The notes under the pieces are model-generated. The model was given only the letters and a program-made list of their open reading frames with translations. It searched no databases and was not told the DNA's origin. This document shows, one piece after another, positions 8,324 to 16,339 of a stretch of 46,558 nt of DNA; positions within the stretch are counted from its first letter, which is position 1; every line of letters starts with the position of its first letter. Source of the stretch: Rhodococcus triatomae BKS 15-14 (GTDB lineage: Bacteria; Actinomycetota; Actinomycetes; Mycobacteriales; Mycobacteriaceae); assembly GCA_000341795.1 (NCBI GenBank), contig AODO01000037.1, forward strand, positions 1 through 46,558, written 5' to 3'. Made by a program: the position numbers and the translations under genes.

Positions 8324-8824
8324 GTGAGTAACAGTCTCAACAACGGTCCGGCGACAACGCAGGTGAAGACGGAGGGTCCGTCGGCAGACAGTCTGGACAA
8401 GGAACTTATTGACCAACTTCATGCGGCGACGCTCAAGGCTTCGGACTCATGCTTTGAAATTAAGAAGCTTTGCGCTACTGTTCTTGTTCCAACTGGCACC
8501 CTTGTAGCGCTATTTTCCAATCGAAATCTCGGGGTTGCCGTATTCGTAGCTGGAATTCTGGTAATATCCTTCTTTTGGATGGCCGACGCGGTGAGCTTTT
8601 ACTATCAACGTCGGATTAGAGTCAAGATGGAAGAAATCTGGGAGCGTAGGGCTGCCCGATGTGACGAGCAATGGGACCCGCCACGCACCAAGAAGGTTTC
8701 ACCACTCGAAGCGGCATTCAACGGCTCTATGAGCTTCTATGCGCTTCTGGCCGCTCCGGTACTGCTAGGGTGCTTGCTATATCTAATGGGTGTGATTGAA
8801 TCGCCCGTGCCGGTGGCGCAATGA
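8324..8824 (+). CDS. Small membrane protein with three predicted helices, paired with a TIR protein
   Basis: GTG 8324 lies just after GGAGGGGG (8311-8317), giving 166 residues. A polar N-terminus (1-45) is followed by two close hydrophobic segments (about 49-65 and 69-95), a charged helix (96-120) and a third segment (135-157). Two adjacent helices followed by an amphipathic helix recall the SLATT and S-2TM membrane effectors of bacterial immune operons, but I cannot confirm the family. Its stop overlaps the TIR gene start (ATGA), so the two are translationally coupled. Base composition is clearly more A+T-rich than the neighbours, with many A/T-ending codons, a sign of recent acquisition. 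Confidence 0.7.
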   Translation: MSNSLNNGPATTQVKTEGPSADSLDKELIDQLHAATLKASDSCFEIKKLCATVLVPTGTLVALFSNRNLGVAVFVAGILVISFFWMADAVSFYYQRRIRVKMEEIWERRAARCDEQWDPPRTKKVSPLEAAFNGSMSFYALLAAPVLLGCLLYLMGVIESPVPVAQ

Positions 8825-9237
8825 AGGCATTTGTAAGTTATTCACGGCGGGACAATACTCTCGGGCGCCTTCTTTCGATCGAGTCGCAGCTCGGGGAATC
8901 CGTGGAATTATATATTGACGACTTGCATTTTCCCCGGGGTGCCGATAGGCGAACTTCGGTCCTGAAGGCCTTAATGGAAGCTGAATCGCTTATAGCGGTG
9001 CTGTCCAGTAATTATCTACATACACCGTGGACTGTATTTGAGGCAAGGCAAGCGTGTGTCAGAGGAATCCCGGTGTTCGCTTTCTCTGAGTCGGGTGAAC
9101 TTTTTGAAACTCGGTATGAAGACCTATCGACGTATTGCGAGAGACGGCAAACAGGCCATGGTTTTACGGAGAGGGCGAGAAATTGCCGTGCATCGGAGTT
9201 GCCACGTGCGGAGGCACTGTACGGGGTGATTGCTTGA
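8821..9237 (+). CDS. TIR-domain protein
   Basis: The 138-residue product is essentially one TIR domain. It shows the first strand and box (KAFVSYSRRD, residues 3-11), a second strand with an aspartate-rich loop (VELYIDDLHFPRG), and SSNYLHTPWTVFEARQA near residues 62-78, where Glu74 matches the catalytic glutamate of NAD-consuming TIRs. Bacterial TIR proteins cleave NAD+ or make cyclic ADP-ribose signals during phage infection. It overlaps the membrane-protein gene by four bases, so a two-component TIR/membrane defence module is the simplest reading: the TIR could make a signal opened on by the membrane partner, or be activated by it. Composition is A+T-rich like its partner. TIR call is firm; system membership is inferred. 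Confidence 0.8.
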   Translation: MKAFVSYSRRDNTLGRLLSIESQLGESVELYIDDLHFPRGADRRTSVLKALMEAESLIAVLSSNYLHTPWTVFEARQACVRGIPVFAFSESGELFETRYEDLSTYCERRQTGHGFTERARNCRASELPRAEALYGVIA

Positions 9238-9598
9238 TGATCGTTTCATAATGACGGCTGGAGCCACTGAGGCAGATGGCGTGGCTGGCGAACTGGGGCA
9301 TCCCTGATGTAGGTCGTCCTACACCTGGGGCCGGACGCGTAGCATTGCTGTGGCGCAATCAGGGAAATGGATTCGATAGACGTCCTCGGAGCAGGCGATG
9401 AACTCCGAGACGATCACCCAGATTCTCTGGCTGTGATGCCGCGATTGGCCTTGTGGATCCGCCTATGAACTGCCGAGACGTGCCATTGAGTAGTTCGGAG
9501 CCGATTCGAGGCACCTTTGGCGCGGGTTCGGCTGAGACAGCGGAGTTGGGTTCGCGTACCTGATGAGGTTCTCGATCGAGAGGGGGCGGGTCCGAGGA
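9238..9598. other. No gene seen
   Basis: The interval lies between the TIR gene and the convergent end of the nuclease gene. Only short random frames are present, and no strong hairpin or repeat was found. Confidence 0.5.
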
Positions 9599-10891
9599 TT
9601 ACGTGAGGTGGAATCGGCCTGTCTGCGTCTTCAGTGTTTCGCGTGCTGCCGCAGGATCGAGGATCCCGGACTCGACCTGCTTGAGCAGATCGAACAGGTC
9701 GCGGGTGTCGATGGCTAGGCCGTCATCCTGCGCGAAATCCTCGATGTGCTCGTCGGATCCGTCGAGGATCCCTGGTCGACTGTCGGGGCTGTCGATCCGA
9801 AAAGAGTTGGCGACGTACCACATTCGCTGGACATCCCGGTACTTCTTCTCGTAGACGCGGCGATGCCGCGCGACGGTCAGCAAGTCGTTGGCTTTTGCGC
9901 CCTTCGTGTAGCCCTTGACCTCGACGACCGCCATCCAGTCATCGTCGGCTACGGACAGATCGCCCATCTTGGGTTCGCCCTCTGCTACCTGCTTGTCGAG
10001 ATCAACCACCACGAAACCGAGTGTCGTGAGTGCATACAGAACCGCACCGACAAGGCTGTTGTCGTGGTCCGTCAGCAATCGCCGTTGAGGTGACTGTTCG
10101 GTATCGCGCTGCAGGTCGTCGAGCTTCACCTCGCCGGCTGTGATGGTGTCCGTCAGGCGCGCGATCTCCTCTCGAGCTGCGTCGATCTGTGCGCGCACCG
10201 ACTCGATCTGCTCCTGCTGGCGAACAGACATCCATCGCACGTCGGACGCCCATTTCGGCGACGACGGAAACCGCTTCGGATCCTGGGCATTCCACTCTTC
10301 GAATGCGAGGTGCAGCACCGGATCCAGTGCGCCGATCGCTTGTCCAGGTAGGTACCACACCTCGCGGGCCCCGCCAGCGGGTGGGCGATAGATCACCGCG
10401 ATCGCATGGCCATCCATGTTTTCCAGCAGGGGAGTCCAATCGGCAGCGGTAGCCAATGTGGGCCGCTGGAAGACATCGCGCTCGAAAGGGTTCGAAGGGA
10501 GCGCCGGGATCAAGTACCGCTTCACGAACTCCGCCCGGGCGGCGCTCAGACCCTTCGGAATAACCAACTCGTGCCCGGGGCAGACGTAGCGACGCAGGTG
10601 GTGAAATCTGGTGCTGCTCTCAGACTCTTCAACGTATGCACCGATCGCCTGTCCGCCGATCTGAATCACCCGAAGCTCGCCGGACAATGACCGAGTGGGC
10701 GATCCGATCGATATCAGGACGTCCCAGCTCAACCACCGCGGTTCCTTTTCAAGGGTGCGGAGGATGGTCTTCCCGTACTTCGTCACGATGGGCTCAACGC
10801 GGTCAAGCTGTGCGCCGGTGCCATCGACGATTACGCACGGAGGTGGGTTCTCGCCGATGACGCTCAAATGCCTGTCCTTCCAATCAGCCAA
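9599..10891 (-). CDS. PD-(D/E)XK-type nuclease protein with coiled coil
   Basis: The 430-residue protein has an N-terminal alpha/beta region (1-220) of unknown family. A predicted coiled coil spans about 222-265 (RQQEQIESVRAQIDAAREE), and a restriction-endonuclease-like domain spans about 270-400. In the latter, LVGAVLYALTTLGFVVVD leads to Asp311 (KMGDLSV), then VVEVKG with Glu324 and Lys326, the D-X12-E-X-K pattern of PD-(D/E)XK nucleases. The gene is divergent from a frameshifted gene starting about 150 bases away and sits between two immune modules. A role in defence by DNA cleavage is a reasonable inference. The target is unknown; a methyltransferase is absent. Confidence 0.7.
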   Translation of the reverse strand: MADWKDRHLSVIGENPPPCVIVDGTGAQLDRVEPIVTKYGKTILRTLEKEPRWLSWDVLISIGSPTRSLSGELRVIQIGGQAIGAYVEESESSTRFHHLRRYVCPGHELVIPKGLSAARAEFVKRYLIPALPSNPFERDVFQRPTLATAADWTPLLENMDGHAIAVIYRPPAGGAREVWYLPGQAIGALDPVLHLAFEEWNAQDPKRFPSSPKWASDVRWMSVRQQEQIESVRAQIDAAREEIARLTDTITAGEVKLDDLQRDTEQSPQRRLLTDHDNSLVGAVLYALTTLGFVVVDLDKQVAEGEPKMGDLSVADDDWMAVVEVKGYTKGAKANDLLTVARHRRVYEKKYRDVQRMWYVANSFRIDSPDSRPGILDGSDEHIEDFAQDDGLAIDTRDLFDLLKQVESGILDPAAARETLKTQTGRFHLT

Positions 10892-11046
10892 TCAGCCCGA
10901 TGGCACGGGGGCCTCATCACTGTTCCGACTCCTGATCGGAAGCGGCTCCCGCAAATGTAGAGGTCACGCGCACTCGAAGGCGTCTCGGGCCCGCAACCGT
11001 TGGCCGACCCATCACTTACGGACTGATTCGACATACGTCAATATTG

Positions 11047-11999
11047 ATGCATGCTCGACTCGATCCCGAAACCGCACCTCGAAACACACGAGTTCAGCAC
11101 GGCGGTCAACTGCGCCCCGCAGTAACACCCAGTAACTCATTCGACAAGTCCGGTGATCGCACCCGCCCACCTACAGAATGGCTACCGTTGCCCGATCACG
11201 GAGAACTCACCGCTCGCCACGCCGCGACCCTCTTGGCGTTTGTGATCCGTGCCCGTCGTGTCGAGGAACCCTCCCTCGCTTCGGATCTGGACGAGCTGAT
11301 CAAGCTTGCGGAGGTGGAGCTACAGGTGACGCTGTTAGGCGGCGGCTGGGCGCATCTGACCTGGCCGGTCCCATCGGAAGAGGTGGTCGAGTCTGCCGCG
11401 GCTCGTGTCCGACCGCTCGTCCTCCAATCCGAGTCCGTGCACTACTCGAAACACTGGCAGCGCTCGGGTACCTCCTGCGGGACGTCGACGACCCGAGCAT
11501 CAAGCAACACTTGGCCGGGCTCAAGACCGAGTGGACCAAGACCCAGGACGGCAGGTCAACCGTCCGGGCGTACAAGGTCGTCACCGAGGATGGCGCGATC
11601 TCCGACGTCGAACTCGGATTCGCGTACATCTACGGCGATGTCGTGCACGCGGACCCGAAACGCATCGCACAGACCGAAGAACACGGTGTCGTGGAGCGGT
11701 ACAAAGCCGCAGTCCCCCTCGTGGCCCAGCTCATGATCAACACGATCGCCACGCTCAACGTCATCAAACTCTTCGTCGAGCGTGGCCACCTCGACCTGCC
11801 GGGGGAACCCTTCGAACGGACTGTCACGGTCACTGCGACAGAGTTCGTCACGCCGATCCAGAACTTCGTGCACACATCGGCAGTCAACCCGAATCCCCAC
11901 GACCTGAACGCCGTGGTGGGAACACTGTTCACCTACGAGGACGCAATCGAGATGTTGGGGTGGCAGGCGGACGGTCCCGAGGACGCGGCCACCGGCTAA
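11047..11999 (+). pseudogene. Unrecognised protein gene split by one frameshift
   Basis: From about 11047 to 11445 the plausible protein lies in one frame (LTARHAATLLAFVIRARRVE, then LLGGGWAHLTWPVPSEEVVE, ending ESVHYSK). From about 11440 to the stop at 11999 it continues in the next frame (LETLAALGYLLRDVD, then SDVELGFAYIYGDVVHADP, ending EDAATG). The two parts join naturally at HYSK/LETLAAL, so a small insertion or deletion near 11435-11455 has split a gene of about 315 codons. It could be a real mutation or an assembly error. The joined protein is mostly alpha-helical in feel and belongs to no family I can name. It starts divergently from the nuclease gene and may be its partner. The start is uncertain. 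Confidence 0.6.
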
Positions 12000-12031
12000 G
12001 GCGCACGGTCATCGGACTCCGCCGCGTTGCG

Positions 12032-12773
12032 TCAGTGCCGGCGCGGCATGTCGACTTCGTCGGGTGTCTGTCGTCGCGCAGGCCCTTCCAGCTCGAATGT
12101 CGCAGGCTGCCGCCACGATGTACTCGCGGTACTCGACATCCACGACCAGCTGCGGCTGCGCCGCGGGCGTCCCGTACCAACGCGGCGGCAGCGAGTTGGG
12201 TGGTGGGGCGCTCGATCCGGGCAAGCTGCTGCTGGAGCGCTCGGTGGCCGGCGGTGGCGAATCTGGTTCCGACGTGGCCGATGGTAGGACAGGCGGTGGT
12301 CGTCGTTGTAGGTACCGAGAAGCAGTGAACCGAGCCCGTCGCGGGCCGGTGCCGTCGACCCAGTCGATGACGATGGCTTCGGTGTTGTTCCGGCGCAGGG
12401 CATATATCCAGGCAGGGGAGCGACGGCGGGGCAGGTAGGTCGAGTCGACGCGTTTTGCGACCACACCTTCGAGTTCGTGTTCGCGCGCGAGGTGGAGAAT
12501 CTTTTTGGTCGTCGATGTCCGTCGTGACCTGCACCTGCGGGCCCAGCTCCACGAGTTCGGCGTGATGGGCGGGTTCAGGGAAGGCGTCGGTGGCTCGTTG
12601 CCGTTGCGGCTGTCCAGGCGGCACAGGCCGCTGCGGACGACAGCGACCGCGCGTTGCCCGTCCACTTCCAGTGCTCCCTGTAGCTGGCCCATCGGGGTCC
12701 GGGCACCCGAAACGATGACGGACTCGAACGCCCACCCGGGACCTGGCGGCACCTCACCGAGCATGGCCAGCAT
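12032..12773 (-). pseudogene. Wrecked ATP-dependent DNA ligase (LigD/LigC type)
   Basis: Ligase segments appear in order on the minus strand but in changing frames: MLAMLGEVPPGPGWAFE, the nucleotidyl-acceptor-like EVDGQRAVAVVRSGLCRLD, REHELEGVVAKRVDSTY, AIVIDWVDGTGPRR, TRFATAGHRALQQQLARIE and QPQLVVDVEYREY. An unrelated segment separates GWAFE from the active-site strand, and the middle of the adenylation domain is missing. The intact family seals nicks with ATP, in mycobacteria often within non-homologous end joining. Several frameshifts and a large deletion make a functional product impossible. A 495-residue open frame on this strand runs through it and into the CD-NTase gene, but it is a chimera of ligase fragments and antisense shadow. 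Confidence 0.75.
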
Positions 12774-12920
12774 CGGCGCCGGTGGTGTCGTTTGGTTGGA
12801 GGACCTGGCCCGACTGTGTGCGCCTTTACCCGCCGAGGACACCGGGATGGGCTCATTCGTGGTGTCGGTGGTCCTGACTACGGTTATCTCCGACGGACTG
12901 ACTAGCCCAGGAGAACGACC

Positions 12921-13886
12921 ATGAGCGTGACTGACGCATTCAAGACGTTTCAGGATGTCGTGAACGCCGACATTACTCATGTCCGCGAAGCTCGAACTCG
13001 GCGTGACCTCTTCAAGGATGCCTTCGACACCCAGGACGATGTGCAGGAAGTCGTCGCGTCCGGATCGCTCGCACGTGGTACACACAAAGACCCGATCCAC
13101 GATGTCGATGTGATCATCGTCTTCGACCAGGACAAGCACCCCGAATGGGGAACGCCGGGAGATTCGGCCGAGGATGCGCTGGACTACACGCGCGCACGTG
13201 TCAACGCGCTGCTTGGGGCGACGAACGGCACCTACGCCAACGCTGTCCGACTGGCGCGATGGCGCAACCACGCGGTCAAGTGCTTCCTGGATGACCCTGA
13301 CGATCCTGATGCATTCACGGTCGATGCGATGCCGGCGTTGAGGCGTGATGGGAAGCTGCTGATTCCCGAAGCACTCTCGGACGACTGGGTATCTTGCGAC
13401 CCCGAGTTGCTCATTGCCGAGGTCGCGAAAAGACATGCGGAGTGGAACAAGTTCGCTGGCACGGTTCGGATGCTCAAGTGGTGGGCCGCCGCGCAAGATA
13501 CGAAGATCAAGTCACTCGTCATGGAGGTTCTGGCGCTTGACTTCCTGCCCATCGACGCCAATCAGCCTGCTGCGATCAAGAACTTCTTCGTCAGTGCTTG
13601 CTACCACATCGAGGGCGGGAACGAAGTCGCCGATCCCGCCGGACTATGCGGACCGATCCAGCCTGACATCGACTCCGACGAGTTCGCCGAGTGCCTGCGG
13701 TCCGCACGAGACAATGCCATCAAGGCATTCCAGGCGCAGACGAACAACGACACTGCCGCTGCGATCAAATACTGGGGCGAGGTGTTTGGTGACGACTTCC
13801 CGAAGCCTCCCTCCTCGACTGTTGGCCCGGCGCCTGCGGTCGTGCCGGCAGCACCTCGTCCGGTGAAGGACACTCCGCAGGGATGA
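12921..13886 (+). CDS. CBASS CD-NTase (cGAS/DncV-like nucleotidyltransferase)
   Basis: The 321-residue protein has the CD-NTase core: VASGSLARGTH (Gly48-Ser49), then HDVDVIIVFD with Asp61 and Asp63, then FTVDAMPAL with the third metal aspartate Asp135. These enzymes make cyclic di- or trinucleotides when phage infection is sensed, and the signal switches on a linked effector. The TIR-SAVED effector four genes downstream suggests a cyclic trinucleotide, as known for such pairs, but the exact product is not readable here. The protein ends in a flexible proline-rich tail whose last residue is glycine (KDTPQG), as expected for a target conjugated through its C-terminus by the E1/E2 machinery. AGGAGA lies six bases before ATG 12921. 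It overlaps the E2 gene by ATGA. Confidence 0.92.
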   Translation: MSVTDAFKTFQDVVNADITHVREARTRRDLFKDAFDTQDDVQEVVASGSLARGTHKDPIHDVDVIIVFDQDKHPEWGTPGDSAEDALDYTRARVNALLGATNGTYANAVRLARWRNHAVKCFLDDPDDPDAFTVDAMPALRRDGKLLIPEALSDDWVSCDPELLIAEVAKRHAEWNKFAGTVRMLKWWAAAQDTKIKSLVMEVLALDFLPIDANQPAAIKNFFVSACYHIEGGNEVADPAGLCGPIQPDIDSDEFAECLRSARDNAIKAFQAQTNNDTAAAIKYWGEVFGDDFPKPPSSTVGPAPAVVPAAPRPVKDTPQG

Positions 13887-14497
13887 CTCATGTGACAGGG
13901 CCGGATCGCTGCGCGGGCGCTGAGGCGCTCAGTCCCGTTCTCTGGACAGAATGCGAGCCAGATCGCCTGGCACGCGACCAGAATGAGGTCCGTGCGTTCG
14001 CGCCTCTGCTCGACTATCAAAGTCCCGCAGAAGACGGTTTGCCCCATGGCGGATGGATCGGTGAGCTTCCCCGCTGGCCATTTGAGCGACCGCGGCCCGA
14101 AGCGCTCGATGAACTCCTCGGTGATGGTGAGCTGACGGTCATCGTTGTCTACTCGGCTGCACATCCGATGGTGCCCCCGGTCATCTACTCCGTGGATCCG
14201 GAGCCGTCGATCTGGGAACAGACACAGTCCGCATGGCATGTAGCGCCAGGAGGGGCGCTCTGCCTGCTTCAGAGCGATGCTGGCTGGCAGCCCGAAGCGA
14301 GTGTCACGGAGCTTCTGGCGAAAGCATCGGGGTGGCGAGTTGAGTACGCCCTGATGAAGGCCGGTGTCATCGACCGGATGTCTGTGAATGGAATTGTCTC
14401 CGACCCCTCATACGACCACCTGATTGCGAAGGCAGTGCGGCAGACAACTGAGATTACGGAATCGGCCGACGAGGGAGGTGCCAATGGCTCGCTCTGA
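13883..14497 (+). CDS. cap2: CBASS E2-like conjugating enzyme (N-terminal half of a split Cap2)
   Basis: The 204-residue protein has the prokaryotic E2 pattern: two strands ending in a proline-rich turn (VIVVYSAAHPMVPPVIYSV, about 86-104), then WHVAPGGALCLLQ with the candidate catalytic Cys127, followed by a GW.P...V helix. In type II CBASS, Cap2 is usually one protein with E2, linker and E1 parts. It forms a thioester with the CD-NTase C-terminus and conjugates it to a cellular target, which primes signalling. Here the E2 ends after its domain and the E1 is a separate overlapping gene. The gene overlaps the CD-NTase by four bases and the E1 gene by 14. Confidence 0.82.
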   Translation: MTHVTGPDRCAGAEALSPVLWTECEPDRLARDQNEVRAFAPLLDYQSPAEDGLPHGGWIGELPRWPFERPRPEALDELLGDGELTVIVVYSAAHPMVPPVIYSVDPEPSIWEQTQSAWHVAPGGALCLLQSDAGWQPEASVTELLAKASGWRVEYALMKAGVIDRMSVNGIVSDPSYDHLIAKAVRQTTEITESADEGGANGSL

Positions 14498-15782
14498 CCC
14501 GTACATCGTGATGCCCGCAGATGCGGTCGATAAGATTGCAAGCTCCGCGCTGTCACGCGGGTCTCTGGTGCTCCGCCGTGCCTCTGCGGACGACATGTAC
14601 ATTGTCCGCGCAGTGGAAACCGCAAAGGACGTTCGGCTCCAAGTGGACGTCTCGCGCGAGTATGCGGCGTTGCGTTCAGGCGATTCACACCATGCGGCCC
14701 AATGGATCAGGGTGGCACCGAACGATGCCCACATTCACCATCTGCTGTTGTCCCGCCGTCCTCACGCCACCATCGCGTTCAAGGATTTCAAGGAGATGGT
14801 GCCTGGTGTTTCCGATCCTGGCAACAAGCTAGGCGTCGTCGTCACTCATGACCCTGGGCTTCCAGCGGAACTCACGGAGGCAGGCGCTTCGGAGTTCGCG
14901 GGGTGGGCTGTCCGGCGCAGCGGCGTGCGACCGCTCCATATTGAAGTCGAACCAGAAATCATTGGATTGAAGCAACTGGCCGGGAAGTGGCCGATTGAAC
15001 AGCTCACCACTAACAGCGTAATGGTGGTGGGGTGCGGCAGCATCGGGAGCGCCGCAGCCGTCGCGCTCGCAGGATACGGAATTGGGCGCGTGGAACTGGT
15101 CGATCCTGACCGGTTCCTCTGGCACAACATGCTCCGTCACGCCCTCGGAGCTGAAGGCGTTGGGCGGTTCAAGGTAGCGGCGATGAAGGACCACCTTGCC
15201 CAGCACTGGCCGCAGCAGGATGTGGTCGCCCACCGTCTCGACGTGGTCGCAGATGCGCACCACATACGGCCTATCATCGACCGCGTTGACCTGGTTCTCT
15301 GTGCCGCAGACGGTATCGCACCCAGGCGTGTCGTCAGCCACCTCGCACGGCGCGCAAGGAAGCCGGCGATCTTGGCCTGCGTGCTCGACAACGGTTCAAT
15401 CGGAGAAGTCATCCGGCTTCGTCCAACTCCGCGGTTTGGCTGCCTCCTGTGCCTTCGGCGATACCTCGCGGATATGGGGGCGATGGACGCCGAAGCAGAT
15501 CAGGAACTGGATTACGGCACCGGACGTATCCATCAGCCGATGACTGCCGTGCCACCTGATCTCCGATACGTCGGCACTTTCACCGCGAAAGTGGCAGTCG
15601 CGACGCTGCTCGAGTCGTTGCACGGCGACCATACTCAACGGGTTCCCGGCGAGCACGCCATCATCGGCCTTCGTCCAGTAAGTGACCTCGCAACCCCCTT
15701 TGACCTCAGCCAGGCAGGCGACGTTCGTTGGTTGTCCATCCCTGGGCCACGAACAGCGTGCCCAACCTGCTCATCAGGATGA
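14484..15782 (+). CDS. cap2: CBASS E1/ThiF-like activating enzyme (C-terminal half of a split Cap2)
   Basis: This has 432 residues from ATG 14484, which has GAGGGAGGTG directly upstream inside the E2 gene. Residues 1-170 form an unassigned domain that probably corresponds to the Cap2 linker. Residues 175-400 are a ThiF/E1 adenylation domain with VVGCGSIGSAAA (glycine loop 183-188), VELVDPDRFLWHNMLRH and a following Lys. Cysteine pairs 320/323 and 426/429 look like the structural zinc site of this family. Cys299 (ILACVLDNG) and Cys320 are possible thioester residues. The enzyme should adenylate the CD-NTase C-terminal glycine and pass it to the E2. The stop overlaps the JAMM gene (ATGA). Confidence 0.85.
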   Translation: MARSDPYIVMPADAVDKIASSALSRGSLVLRRASADDMYIVRAVETAKDVRLQVDVSREYAALRSGDSHHAAQWIRVAPNDAHIHHLLLSRRPHATIAFKDFKEMVPGVSDPGNKLGVVVTHDPGLPAELTEAGASEFAGWAVRRSGVRPLHIEVEPEIIGLKQLAGKWPIEQLTTNSVMVVGCGSIGSAAAVALAGYGIGRVELVDPDRFLWHNMLRHALGAEGVGRFKVAAMKDHLAQHWPQQDVVAHRLDVVADAHHIRPIIDRVDLVLCAADGIAPRRVVSHLARRARKPAILACVLDNGSIGEVIRLRPTPRFGCLLCLRRYLADMGAMDAEADQELDYGTGRIHQPMTAVPPDLRYVGTFTAKVAVATLLESLHGDHTQRVPGEHAIIGLRPVSDLATPFDLSQAGDVRWLSIPGPRTACPTCSSG

Positions 15783-16339
15783 AAGTTCACGGAACAATGC
15801 CTCTTGTAATGATTGCTGACGTCGCACTGGACGCGATCGCACGCGAGGCCCTGCAATCCGTGGACGGGCTCGAAACCGGCGGCATCTTGCTTGGAGCCGA
15901 TACGCCTGGTGGGATCGTCATCCAGCACGCCGGCGATCCGGGCCCCAATGCCAAGCGTGGCGAACGGACGTTCCTGCGTGACCTCAACCATGCCCGAGAG
16001 CTTGCACAAGCGGCTTGGGTAGAAGATGGCAGCCAATGGCTAGGCGAATGGCATACCCATCCAACCGGAGGACTCTCCCCGAGCGATGTTGACCTCCACT
16101 CCTACATGCGCCATCTGCACGACGTCGACCTAGGGTTTGACAAGTTCGTCGCCATCATCGCCGGGTTCGATTCATCGGCCCGGGTGGTCGTTGCCACCTG
16201 GATCATTGAACGAGACCGAATCCAGTCGGTGCCGCTCAGGAAGCTAGCCGCCGGTCGTCCTGAAGGCAGACCAACCCCCACCACTCACACTGCGGGCCAA
16301 CTCGGCCATAAGACCCAAGAGCACAAGGAGGCACCATGA
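15779..16339 (+). CDS. cap3: CBASS JAB/JAMM metalloprotease (Cap3)
   Basis: The 186-residue protein carries a complete JAMM zinc site: Glu32 in ETGGILLG, then His92, His94, Ser102 and Asp105 in EWHTHPTGGLSPSDVD, matching HXHX7SXXD. Cap3 proteins remove CD-NTase from its conjugates, reversing the action of Cap2. ATG 15779 overlaps the E1 stop, and the gene ends by overlapping the effector start, again with ATGA. The C-terminal 25 residues are polar and probably disordered. The presence of both the ligase and the protease marks this as a full (long) type II CBASS. Confidence 0.9.
   Translation: MKVHGTMPLVMIADVALDAIAREALQSVDGLETGGILLGADTPGGIVIQHAGDPGPNAKRGERTFLRDLNHARELAQAAWVEDGSQWLGEWHTHPTGGLSPSDVDLHSYMRHLHDVDLGFDKFVAIIAGFDSSARVVVATWIIERDRIQSVPLRKLAAGRPEGRPTPTTHTAGQLGHKTQEHKEAP

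Noticed and set aside
12009-13496. 495-residue minus-strand open frame
   Set aside because: It joins ligase pseudogene pieces to the antisense of the CD-NTase gene. The CD-NTase frame has all catalytic motifs and is clearly the coding one.
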